Shown piece by piece: positions 7,585 through 15,337 of a stretch of 42,487 bases of DNA. Made by a program: the position numbers and the translations under genes. The stretch is taken from positions 1 to 42,487 of the IMG/VR virus record IMGVR_UViG_3300044614_001398; one strand, 5' to 3'. Under the pieces are notes generated by a model. It worked only from the letters and a program-made list of their open reading frames with translations, searched no databases and was not told the origin of the DNA. Numbering within the stretch: position 1 is the stretch's first letter; each line of letters begins with the position of its first letter. The stretch is from a virus.

Positions 7585-8553
7585 ATGGCATACGAAACTC
7601 CTGTTGTCCGGTTGCTCGGCACGACGGGCGTGATCGGCGAGGACGGTACGTTCACGATCAGCAACACGGTCGATGCGGTAGTGGCCGGCGAGCTGCTGGT
7701 GCTTGTCGCTGGGCTCACCGATTCCGCGACGTCGCTCGCGGTGACTCTGACCGGCGTGACGGACAACGACTCCAACACGTGGCAGACGCCCGAGAACGCG
7801 ATGGCGCTCACCGACTACGTGCCCAACGCCGCGCTCGCCTTCGCGTACAACGCGAACGCGCAAGCACAGAGCGCGCTCACCGTCACCGGCACGCTCGGCA
7901 ACAGCGCGAACAACAAGGTGTCCGCGGCACTGCTCGCAGTCTCGGGCGTGCTCTCGGCGAGCAACCCGATCGACCTGCCGATTCTGGAGGGTGTTGGCAC
8001 GGGCGACATCTTCACCGTGACCAACGGCAGCGGTACGCTGGAGCAGGAAGTCTCGGTCGCGATCAAGGTTGCTACCGGGTGGTTCGGCATGCCCGACTAC
8101 ACGAGCGGCTGGAACCCTCTGCATCGCGTCCAGAACGGCTCCGGTGTCGGCCTGATCGGTCTGCTGGTCGAGTCGCTGGTGCTCAACAGCAACGCCGCGA
8201 TCACGGGCCGTGCCGATCACCCGCAGGCAAATACCGCGGGCGTCTCGATGCTAGTCGCCGTCTTCAAGGCGAAGTCAACCGGCAACGTGCGCGTGCGCAT
8301 CGCGGCCGACAGCGGCGCGCTGGTGACCGGCGAGAAGCCCTTCGACGTCCGGCTCTGGCGCAATGGTCTGCCCGAGCAGACGCAGGCCGTGCTCGTGGAG
8401 GTTGCCGACGTCAGCTCGGCCGGCGTCATCCTCATCAACGCGTCCAGCCTGCCAGCGTTCACCGGGCTGGCCACCAGCGACGTCATGTACGCGTGGGTTC
8501 AGGGGCTGACGAGGGACACGTCGGTCATCCCGTGCACGGTGGAGACGTACTGA
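7585..8553 (+). CDS. Beta-rich virion protein of unknown function
   Basis: 322 residues rich in Thr, Val, Ala, Gly and Ser, without Cys, as in phage tail or head decoration proteins. It begins MAYETPVVRLLGTTGV and shows repeated strand-like segments such as LAVTLTGVTDNDSNTW and ALTVTGTLGNSANNKVSAALLAVSG. No catalytic motif is visible. The ribosome site lies in a 20-base leader that also precedes the ejection-protein gene at 13715. Its place between adaptor and tail genes supports a structural role, perhaps a fibre or decoration protein. Confidence 0.6.
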   Translation: MAYETPVVRLLGTTGVIGEDGTFTISNTVDAVVAGELLVLVAGLTDSATSLAVTLTGVTDNDSNTWQTPENAMALTDYVPNAALAFAYNANAQAQSALTVTGTLGNSANNKVSAALLAVSGVLSASNPIDLPILEGVGTGDIFTVTNGSGTLEQEVSVAIKVATGWFGMPDYTSGWNPLHRVQNGSGVGLIGLLVESLVLNSNAAITGRADHPQANTAGVSMLVAVFKAKSTGNVRVRIAADSGALVTGEKPFDVRLWRNGLPEQTQAVLVEVADVSSAGVILINASSLPAFTGLATSDVMYAWVQGLTRDTSVIPCTVETY

Positions 8554-8554
8554 C

Positions 8555-9559
8555 ATGGCGTACATCGACACGATCATCGAGGACATGGCGCTGTTCCACG
8601 ACAACCCGTGCGCGGTGCTGGAGGTGCTCGCGGGCTGGGGCTCTGGTGCCGCGCCCCCGGAGTCCGCGCCGAATCCGTCGGGCTGGACGCACCACATCGC
8701 ATGGACGCACATCGTCCGTGAGGCGCGCACCGGCTTCCTGCAAGCGCAGGACACCAACCGACCGTGGCGGCTGCCCATCAGCGGGCTGGGCAACACCGCG
8801 ACCAACGCGCGCGTCCAGCAGGCCTACATCCAGATGTGGTGGCTGATGACCGACGGCTCGTGGCGGCTCACCTCGTACAACGAGAAGCCGGGGGCCATCG
8901 CGTACCCGTACAACTGGAGCGAGTACGAATTCATCGACGCCTTCCAGTTCTGGCGCAACGAGACGATCGGCACCTCGATGGCCGACATCGGCGCGACCAA
9001 CTTCGACCGGCTCTGGCACGCCTTCGGCGCGGCGCTGCCGAATCCGGTGGGCGCGATCGGCTGTGTGGCGGTGTGCTTCATGCGCAAGATCCTCGACGAT
9101 GCCGGCGGCACCGACGACCGCGCGAACGCGCGCATCCTCGGCGGCCTCGCAGGCGACTGGTACAGGTCCGCAGACACGGCGAACGGCAGCGACGGCGTCA
9201 AGATCCAAGGCGTCAACGTCAACTACATGGGCTTCTCTCGGCTCAAGTACGTGACGAACAACTGGCAACTCTTCGGCTGGTATCAGACGGACCGGCTCAC
9301 GCAGTCGCAGCTTCGCGCCAACCCGCCGCCGATCATCGGGCTCGACCTGATCGGCGGCGGCACCAATCCCGGACCGACGGACCCACCCCCGCCGCTCGTG
9401 CCGGTGTTCAGCAAGCCGATCAAGGTGCCCAACGGCACGGCGCCGTTCTTCGCGCGCACGACCAGCGGCGCCAACACCTTCACCGCGCGTGCCGGCACGA
9501 CCGTCACGCCGGGCACGGCAGGCCGGCCTCGTCGGCCGCGGATCATGTTCGACTACTGA
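8555..9559 (+). CDS. Trp-rich putative tail-associated protein
   Basis: 334 residues, unusually rich in Trp and Tyr (GWTHHIAWTHIV, MWWLMTDGSWRL, PYNWSEYEF, FGWYQTD), which suggests a carbohydrate-binding surface. Residues 1-250 look like one alpha/beta domain. A Pro/Gly linker follows (GGGTNPGPTDPPPPLVPVF), then a short beta-strand tail ending in basic residues. No hydrolase active-site pattern is convincing. Only two Cys occur in the middle of the protein (VAVCF, with IGC close by). A receptor-contact or baseplate-like role is a guess from composition and position. Confidence 0.55.
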   Translation: MAYIDTIIEDMALFHDNPCAVLEVLAGWGSGAAPPESAPNPSGWTHHIAWTHIVREARTGFLQAQDTNRPWRLPISGLGNTATNARVQQAYIQMWWLMTDGSWRLTSYNEKPGAIAYPYNWSEYEFIDAFQFWRNETIGTSMADIGATNFDRLWHAFGAALPNPVGAIGCVAVCFMRKILDDAGGTDDRANARILGGLAGDWYRSADTANGSDGVKIQGVNVNYMGFSRLKYVTNNWQLFGWYQTDRLTQSQLRANPPPIIGLDLIGGGTNPGPTDPPPPLVPVFSKPIKVPNGTAPFFARTTSGANTFTARAGTTVTPGTAGRPRRPRIMFDY

Positions 9560-9568
9560 GGCGGCATC

Positions 9569-10114
9569 ATGTTCAAGATCAAGCAGAACGAAGCGACCGC
9601 GGCCTACCGCACGATCTACTTTCTCGCCACCAACACCGCGGACAACAGCGGCCACACGAGCAACCTGCTCGCGTCCGAGCTGAAGCTGTCGAAGGCCGGG
9701 GGCAGTGAAGCGAACGCCAGCAACGGCTCGACGCATATCGCGAACGGCCTGCACAAGTTCGTCCTGACGCCGACCGAGGTGGACACGTTCGGGTTCCTGT
9801 CGATCCGCATCGCCAAGACCGGCGTCTACGGCGACGTGACTGTGGCGCAGGTCGTCGCCTTCGACGCGTACGACGGAGCGGACCTCGGCATCAGCGGGCT
9901 CGACCCGAGCGCGATGCTGACCACACCCAACGGCGTATTCGTCGGCAAGAGCATGCAGCGCGCGATGCAGTCGATGTACGCGGTGCTGTGCGGCAAGTCG
10001 GCGGGGCGCGGCAGCGCCACCGAGCGCTTCTACAACCCGGCCGACGAGAACGACGAAGTCATCGCGTTCACGTTCCAGACCGACGGCGACCGCAACACCC
10101 CGACGGAGTCCTGA
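9569..10114 (+). CDS. Tail/receptor-binding adaptor protein, BppU-like N-terminus
   Basis: 181 residues. The N-terminal 95 residues follow the pattern of phage proteins that anchor receptor-binding parts: TAAYRTIYFLATNTADNSGHT, LKLSKAGGSEANASN, GLHKFVLTPTEVDTFGFLSIRIAKTG, VAQVVAFDAYDG. A short helical segment (MQRAMQSMYAVLCGK) precedes a C-terminal element, TERFYNPADENDEVIAFTFQTDGDR, often seen at the end of these proteins. It probably forms part of the tail tip or fibre attachment. Recognition is from pattern memory, not a search. Confidence 0.6.
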   Translation: MFKIKQNEATAAYRTIYFLATNTADNSGHTSNLLASELKLSKAGGSEANASNGSTHIANGLHKFVLTPTEVDTFGFLSIRIAKTGVYGDVTVAQVVAFDAYDGADLGISGLDPSAMLTTPNGVFVGKSMQRAMQSMYAVLCGKSAGRGSATERFYNPADENDEVIAFTFQTDGDRNTPTES

Positions 10115-10115
10115 C

Positions 10116-10244
10116 ATGCGCGTGCTCAGTTTCCGCACCTTCGGCCTGCGAGCGTTGAGCTTCCGATCGCTCGACTCGACCGGCACGCTCTCGGGCGTCT
10201 GGGCTGTCATCCCGCGTGGCTCGGCCACGTGGACTCGACTATGA
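10116..10244 (+). CDS. 42-residue tail-module small protein
   Basis: ATG 10116 starts one base after the previous stop, and its TGA overlaps the next gene's ATG at 10241, so it is a coupled small gene rather than a gap. The protein starts MRVLSFRTFGLRALSFRSLD, containing a doubled (V/A)LSFR motif, and ends GSATWTRL. Small proteins with repeated 'SFR.FG' elements occur beside tail genes in other phages. Function unknown. Confidence 0.6.
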   Translation: MRVLSFRTFGLRALSFRSLDSTGTLSGVWAVIPRGSATWTRL

Positions 10245-11770
10245 GCGATTCGCAGCGGCTGTCCTTCGACGTCGGGTTCGCGCCCGACGCGGACCCGCTC
10301 GTGCCCGGCGTCGTGACGAGCTGCGTGAACATGGTCCCCAGCGAGCGCGGTATGCGCACGCTGCGCGGCGTCTACCCGGGCGTAAGCCCGAGCACCGATT
10401 CGCCCACATTCACTGGCGAGTTCATCATCGGGCACGAGTCGTTTGAGCGGACGATCTACGGCACCTGCGACGACTACATCGGCTCGTTCGGAAAAGTCTG
10501 GTACTACAACAGCGACACCGCCTCCTACGCCGACGTCTCGCGCACTGCCGGGTACACCGCAGCGGGTCTTGGTATCTGGTCGTTTGAGCGTTTCGGCATC
10601 GTCGTCATCGGGGCTGCCGGGACCAGCGACTCGGTCAACGACCCGATCGGGGCGACGCTGCTGCAAGCAGGTACCATCACTGGCGGCCAGATTACCGACA
10701 TCGCAGGCGCGCCGACGTGCTGCGTCGTCACGAGCGCCGAGCGGTTCGTGCTCGCGTTCAACGGTCAGGCCGGCAACAAAGACTCCTGGGCGTGCTCTGC
10801 GCGAGACAACCACGCCTCGTGGACCGCAAGCCCGAGCACGCTCGCAAACGCCGGGCGGCTCGTCGACCCGCCGGGTGCCATCATGGCTGCGAAGCCGATG
10901 GGCAACTTCGTAGCTGTCTACAAAGCCGACGCGATCATCATGGGTCGCTTCGTACAGAACGACAACGAGGTCTGGAAGTGGGAGCGGCAGCGCCACAAGG
11001 TCGGCGCCATGAGCGCGCGCTCGGTGTGCGTGCTGGACGATGGTCGCCACGCCTTCATCGGCAAAGAGAGCTGTTATCTGTTTGACGGCACCAACGTAGT
11101 CGACGTGCTCGACGGCAAGGCGCGGCGTTGGTACAAGGCCAACCGGAACCCCAACTACACCGGGTTCAAGTACGCCGCGCTCTACGACAGCGCAACGAAG
11201 AACGTCTGGTTCACGTTCGACCCGTCAGGCGCATCAGGGCTGTCCGGTATCGGCTGCATCGTGATGAACGTGAAAACCGGCAAGCTGGGGTTCTGCCTCG
11301 TGCCGGCCGACATCATGTCGACGATGGTCGACCCGGTGGAGCCGGGCTCGCGCGTCGTCGGCTTCTTCGACGCGACCCAGCACCGACGCTGGACGTTCGG
11401 TTCAGTCTTCGCGGGTAACCTGCCGCACAACACGGGGCACCCGGGCTGGGACACGACAGCGCACAAGCCGACGATCACGAGCGCCGACATCGGCCATCCG
11501 TTCAACGAGGTCGGCGTCGAAGAGCTGCAACTCGACGTCGTCGATGCGGTCGGCTCGGTCAGCCCCAACGTCGTCACGCTGCGTTCGCGCAATGGGCGCC
11601 GGGTGGCGAGCGAGACGTCCACGGTCGGGCAGGTCGTAGGCAGCGACGCCGAGCGCTACACGGCGCGTTACATGAATAACTGGCATAGGGTTACGGTCGA
11701 GCCCGGCTTCGCGCAGGAGTTGTCGGGCATCCACGTCGCCGGCAGCGGCTTCAACGGGAGGCGCAAGTGA
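10241..11770 (+). CDS. Tail nozzle / hub protein (P22 gp10-like beta-propeller)
   Basis: 509 residues from ATG 10241; an upstream GTG at 10229 has no ribosome site. The opening SFDVGFAPDADPLVPGVVTSCVNMVPSERGMRTLRGVYPG is typical of P22 gp10-type packaged-DNA stabilisation and nozzle proteins ('N...p..G.r.rpG'). Repeated beta blades follow, for example ERFVLAFNG, NFVAVYKADAIIMGRF, HAFIGKESCYLFDG, and TKNVWFTFD at about 320-328. It should close the tail tube below the adaptor. A start overlapping a 42-residue gene and a stop overlapping the next GTG mark a tightly packed tail operon. Confidence 0.7.
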   Translation: MSDSQRLSFDVGFAPDADPLVPGVVTSCVNMVPSERGMRTLRGVYPGVSPSTDSPTFTGEFIIGHESFERTIYGTCDDYIGSFGKVWYYNSDTASYADVSRTAGYTAAGLGIWSFERFGIVVIGAAGTSDSVNDPIGATLLQAGTITGGQITDIAGAPTCCVVTSAERFVLAFNGQAGNKDSWACSARDNHASWTASPSTLANAGRLVDPPGAIMAAKPMGNFVAVYKADAIIMGRFVQNDNEVWKWERQRHKVGAMSARSVCVLDDGRHAFIGKESCYLFDGTNVVDVLDGKARRWYKANRNPNYTGFKYAALYDSATKNVWFTFDPSGASGLSGIGCIVMNVKTGKLGFCLVPADIMSTMVDPVEPGSRVVGFFDATQHRRWTFGSVFAGNLPHNTGHPGWDTTAHKPTITSADIGHPFNEVGVEELQLDVVDAVGSVSPNVVTLRSRNGRRVASETSTVGQVVGSDAERYTARYMNNWHRVTVEPGFAQELSGIHVAGSGFNGRRK

Positions 11771-12072
11771 CAGTCCGGGACACCTTCCGCGGCACCGACA
11801 TGCTCGACGCGCGCGACCGCCGCGAGCTGGACGACATCGCGTCGGACCACGCGCGCTGGCTGCGCCTGCTGACCACCGGCCGCGCCGCTGCGCATCCGAC
11901 GTTCACGGCAGCGCCCACGGGCGGCTCGTGGACGCAGGGTGACTTCGTCCGCAACTCGACGCCGACCGAGCTGGGCACGACGCCCAACAAGTACGTGATC
12001 CTCGGATGGAGCTGCATCGCATCCGGCACTCCTGGCACGTGGGTCGCGTGCCGCTGCCTGACGGGAAACTGA
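11767..12072 (+). CDS. Small protein with phage tail-spike C-terminal motif
   Basis: 101 residues from GTG 11767 overlapping the previous stop. The N-terminal 45 residues are charged and helical. Residues 50-98 follow the pattern GGSWTQGDFVRNSTP, then YVILGWSCIASGTPGTWVACR. This is a common C-terminal element of phage fibres and lyases ('G.w..Gd.v.n..p......gW.cta.GtPGtW'), thought to form a small beta fold. Here it stands alone on a helical base, so it may be a small tail-tip accessory. No enzyme activity can be inferred. Confidence 0.65.
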   Translation: MTVRDTFRGTDMLDARDRRELDDIASDHARWLRLLTTGRAAAHPTFTAAPTGGSWTQGDFVRNSTPTELGTTPNKYVILGWSCIASGTPGTWVACRCLTGN

Positions 12073-12075
12073 GAC

Positions 12076-13701
12076 ATGACCTACGACGAGCTGATGGCGA
12101 TCGTCGCCGCCAACAACCAGTACCGCACGAACGAATTCGCGGGGCCGCTGGGTCCGCAGGGCGGCGAAGAGTACTACCTGTCTGATCCCAACAACCCGCT
12201 CGGTACCTCGGTGCAGCGCGGTGAGGACGGCTCGCTCTTCGGGTGGACGCCGCGCGACGCACAGACCGGGCGAGGCGGCGGCGACTTCGTCGCGTACGGC
12301 CCCGACGGACAGCTCGTCAACAGCGGCTTCCGGGAGGACACGCGCGACTGGAAGGACTCTCTCTTCGGCGCGGTCGGCGTGCTCGGAGCCGGTGCGCTCG
12401 CGGGCAACTTCCTCGCGCCCGCGTTGATGAGCGCTGGCAGTGCCGGCACGGGCGGCGCGACGATGGGCCAGACGATCGCGACCGCGGGCGGCAACACCGC
12501 AGGCGTGTCGGCCGGCACCGGCGCAGTGTCCGCGGGACTCGCCCCCGCAGGCGTCACCCCCTACACGATCGGTGCAGGCGCAGCGCCGGCTGTCGGAGCT
12601 ACCGGAGCTGCGGGGGCAGCGGGCCTCGGCGGCGAGTTGGTGAGCGGCGCGGTCGACTACGGCACCGGCTGGGGTCCCGAGCATTTCACCGAGTCGATGT
12701 ACGGCGGCCCAGCGCCCAGCACCGGCATGATGACCGGGCCGATCCCCGGCGACATGCCGCCGGGGGTGGTGACGCCTGACGGCGGCATCGACTGGGCGAA
12801 GCTGTCGCAGGCCGCTGCGAGTGGCTTCGACGTCAGCAAGATCCTGCCGGGCCTGATCGGCGCGGGCGTGGGTGCCGCGGGCTCGGGCCCCCAGACGCTC
12901 ACCGGCACGTCGTCGGAGACGATCAACGACCCGGCGTACGAGACGTTTCGCAACGACACGTTCAACACGACCCGCGACGCCGCGCGCCAGCCGTACGCTG
13001 CGCCGGGCTTCAGCCTCACGCAGGACAACCGGCCCGAGCAGGCGCAGGCGGCGGGTGTCTTCGGTGACTTCGCGAGCGGCGCGCGAGACGTCACGAGCGC
13101 GGTGAACCCGCTGGCCGCAGAGAACAACCCGTACATCACAGGCGTGATCAATGCCGGCGCGCGGGACATGACCGACGCGTACGCGCGCATGGTCGCGCCG
13201 ACGTACGCAGGCACCAGCTCGTTCGGCAACCGCAACATGGGCGAGTACGAGAACGCCGACAGGTCGAACCTGATGATGCGTATCGGTGACCTGTCTGGGA
13301 ATCTGCGCATGCAGGACCACACCCTGCGCGCAAACCTGCTGGAGTCGGGCGCCGGTCGCGCGGACCAGATCGCGAACGCCAACGCCAATCGCGGGCTCGC
13401 GGGCGCGACCGGACTCGCCAACGTCGGCTCGACGCTATTCAATCAAGGCCAGCAGAACATCAACAACCAGTACACCGAGTTCCAGCGTCAGCAGCTCTGG
13501 GGGCGCGACGGTGCAAAGCTCATGCAGGGCGGGCTCAACGCACCGTTCAACGCGACCCGCACCAGCTCGCAGACGCAGCCCGGCAACCGGGCAGCCGGCG
13601 CACTCGGCGGCTTCACGCTCGGCATGCAGGCGGGCAACCTCTTCGGCGGCGCCAACGGCAACCAGCGCACGGCCCGCACCGCCGCGAGCCTCTTTGGCTG
13701 A
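12076..13701 (+). CDS. Internal virion / DNA-ejection protein 1
   Basis: 541 residues. The protein has an N-terminal folded part (to about 95), long Ala/Gly-rich hydrophobic segments (about 95-185), and a helical second half with NPYITGVINAGARDMTDAYARMVAPTYAGTSSFGNR. That block recurs in podovirus internal proteins upstream of the other ejection genes. Such proteins leave the capsid with the DNA and form a channel through the envelope. It is the first of three large consecutive genes of this kind. The role is inferred from order, size and composition. Confidence 0.65.
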   Translation: MTYDELMAIVAANNQYRTNEFAGPLGPQGGEEYYLSDPNNPLGTSVQRGEDGSLFGWTPRDAQTGRGGGDFVAYGPDGQLVNSGFREDTRDWKDSLFGAVGVLGAGALAGNFLAPALMSAGSAGTGGATMGQTIATAGGNTAGVSAGTGAVSAGLAPAGVTPYTIGAGAAPAVGATGAAGAAGLGGELVSGAVDYGTGWGPEHFTESMYGGPAPSTGMMTGPIPGDMPPGVVTPDGGIDWAKLSQAAASGFDVSKILPGLIGAGVGAAGSGPQTLTGTSSETINDPAYETFRNDTFNTTRDAARQPYAAPGFSLTQDNRPEQAQAAGVFGDFASGARDVTSAVNPLAAENNPYITGVINAGARDMTDAYARMVAPTYAGTSSFGNRNMGEYENADRSNLMMRIGDLSGNLRMQDHTLRANLLESGAGRADQIANANANRGLAGATGLANVGSTLFNQGQQNINNQYTEFQRQQLWGRDGAKLMQGGLNAPFNATRTSSQTQPGNRAAGALGGFTLGMQAGNLFGGANGNQRTARTAASLFG

Positions 13702-13714
13702 CTAAGGACTCGAC

Positions 13715-15337
13715 ATGGACATCGGTGGCTTCTTCACCAACTGGGGCAACTGGTCATCGGATCGCGACCGCAACGACGCGATCAACCAAGCCGTCACGCT
13801 CTTCGGCGCGAACATGCTCGCGGGCTCAGGCAGCGGTCGCAACTTCAGCTCGGTCCTCGGGCGCTCGGTCGGGGCCGGTGTCGACGGCTTCAACGAGACG
13901 CAGGACCGCCAGATGAAGCGCGCCCTGACGAAGTCCCAGATCGACGAGAACGCTTCGCAGCAGGAATTCCGCCGCGCGCAGATCGAGGAGCAGCGCAGGA
14001 AAGCCGCGCTCGCCGCGCAGATCCAGCAGATGCGCATGAACATCTTCGCGAAGCCGCCGGGGCAGGCCGCGTTGGAGTCGCAGGCCGCGGCCGGTGGCGC
14101 AGGCCCGACCAAGGCCGCGCAGGCGCAGGCCGAAGGCTTCGCGCAGAACGGCGTGCCGATCTCGTGGGAGAGTCTCGCGCCGCTCGCCGCGATCGGCGGG
14201 CTCGACTCGACCGACGTCGCGTACATGGGCAAGCGGCTCGACCCGAAGACGTTCGCGCCGGGCTCGATGGTCGAGCGCCCCGGCCAGCAGCCGTTCATCG
14301 TGCCGAAGGTGCCGGACAACGTGAACGCGCAGGTCGGACCCGGCGGCAGCATCGCGGGCGTCTCGATGATCCCCGGCGCGTACGGTGCGGTGCAGGCGAA
14401 CGAGGCGGCTAAGTCGGGTGGCGAAGCAGCCGGGAGGCTCCCCTACGTCGGTGTGGAGGCCGAGGCGCGCGCGGCCGGCACGCAGCGCGGCGAGCTGCCC
14501 TACGTCGGACAGCGCGCGTTCGCGCAGAACGCGGGCGAGCAGTCGGCACGCTCGATGTACGAGATGATCGACCTGCCACAGCCCGACGGCACGACGCTGA
14601 AGGTGCCGAAGTCCGCGATCCTCGGGCTTGGTGCGCCGGGCGCGCCCAACAACCTCACGGGCGGCATCCCGATGCCCGGCATGCAGCAGGGCGGCCAGAT
14701 CCCCGGCGTCGCGCCGGGTGCCGGTGCTCGCACCGGCATTCCGACCGACACCGCGGCGCGCACGGCGGCCGGCGCCGAGTTCACCAAGCAGTGGGTGACC
14801 ACGACCTACCCCGAGGTGCAGAAGCAGGGGATGGTCGCAAAGTCGACGATCAACCAGATGGACGCAATCGCCCGGCTCACGCTCACGACCGGCTGGACGA
14901 CGCCCGCCATCGCGAAGCTCGGCTCGGTGCTGGCCGGCTTCGGCATCGCGCCCGACTCGCTCAAGGGCATCGCGACACAGGCGCAGGTCTTCGACAAGTT
15001 CACGAACGACGGCGTGCTCACCGCACAGATCGCACAGGCCGGGCCGCAGACCGAGTCCGACGCGATGCGCATGCGCGCAACGCTGCCGCAGCTCGGCAAC
15101 ACTCCCGCCGCGAATGAGCTGATCTCTTCGTACATCAAGGCCGGCGCTCAGATGCAGGTCGAGAAGGCGAAGTTCTTCACCAACGCGTACCGCATGTACC
15201 AGCAGGGTCAGGGCTCGGTCGAGCAGATCCAGCAGGCGTGGGACCAGAGCGGCCTGAGCCTGTGGTCGATGCCGGCGATGAAGGAGTGGCAGCAGCGATT
15301 CCCGGCTGCACGTCCCACTGCGGAGATCCCCCGATGA
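13715..15337 (+). CDS. Internal virion / DNA-ejection protein 2
   Basis: 540 residues. After a hydrophobic start (residues 1-45), residues 60-112 form a Gln/Arg/Glu coiled coil (SQIDENASQQEFRRAQIEEQ). A Gly/Pro-rich middle and a helical C-terminal domain follow (about 350-530, ending TAEIPR). The ribosome-site leader TGACTAAGGACTCGACATGG is shared with the gene at 7585. The stop overlaps the next ATG. The layout matches the middle one of three ejection proteins in P22-like podoviruses; sequence alone does not prove it. Confidence 0.6.
   Translation: MDIGGFFTNWGNWSSDRDRNDAINQAVTLFGANMLAGSGSGRNFSSVLGRSVGAGVDGFNETQDRQMKRALTKSQIDENASQQEFRRAQIEEQRRKAALAAQIQQMRMNIFAKPPGQAALESQAAAGGAGPTKAAQAQAEGFAQNGVPISWESLAPLAAIGGLDSTDVAYMGKRLDPKTFAPGSMVERPGQQPFIVPKVPDNVNAQVGPGGSIAGVSMIPGAYGAVQANEAAKSGGEAAGRLPYVGVEAEARAAGTQRGELPYVGQRAFAQNAGEQSARSMYEMIDLPQPDGTTLKVPKSAILGLGAPGAPNNLTGGIPMPGMQQGGQIPGVAPGAGARTGIPTDTAARTAAGAEFTKQWVTTTYPEVQKQGMVAKSTINQMDAIARLTLTTGWTTPAIAKLGSVLAGFGIAPDSLKGIATQAQVFDKFTNDGVLTAQIAQAGPQTESDAMRMRATLPQLGNTPAANELISSYIKAGAQMQVEKAKFFTNAYRMYQQGQGSVEQIQQAWDQSGLSLWSMPAMKEWQQRFPAARPTAEIPR

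Noticed and set aside
8525-11050. 841-codon open frame on the minus strand opposite the tail genes
   Set aside because: It runs antisense to several well-supported tail genes, is Arg/Val/Ala/Asp-rich with no domain, and is explained by GC-biased third codon positions that remove stops on the opposite strand.
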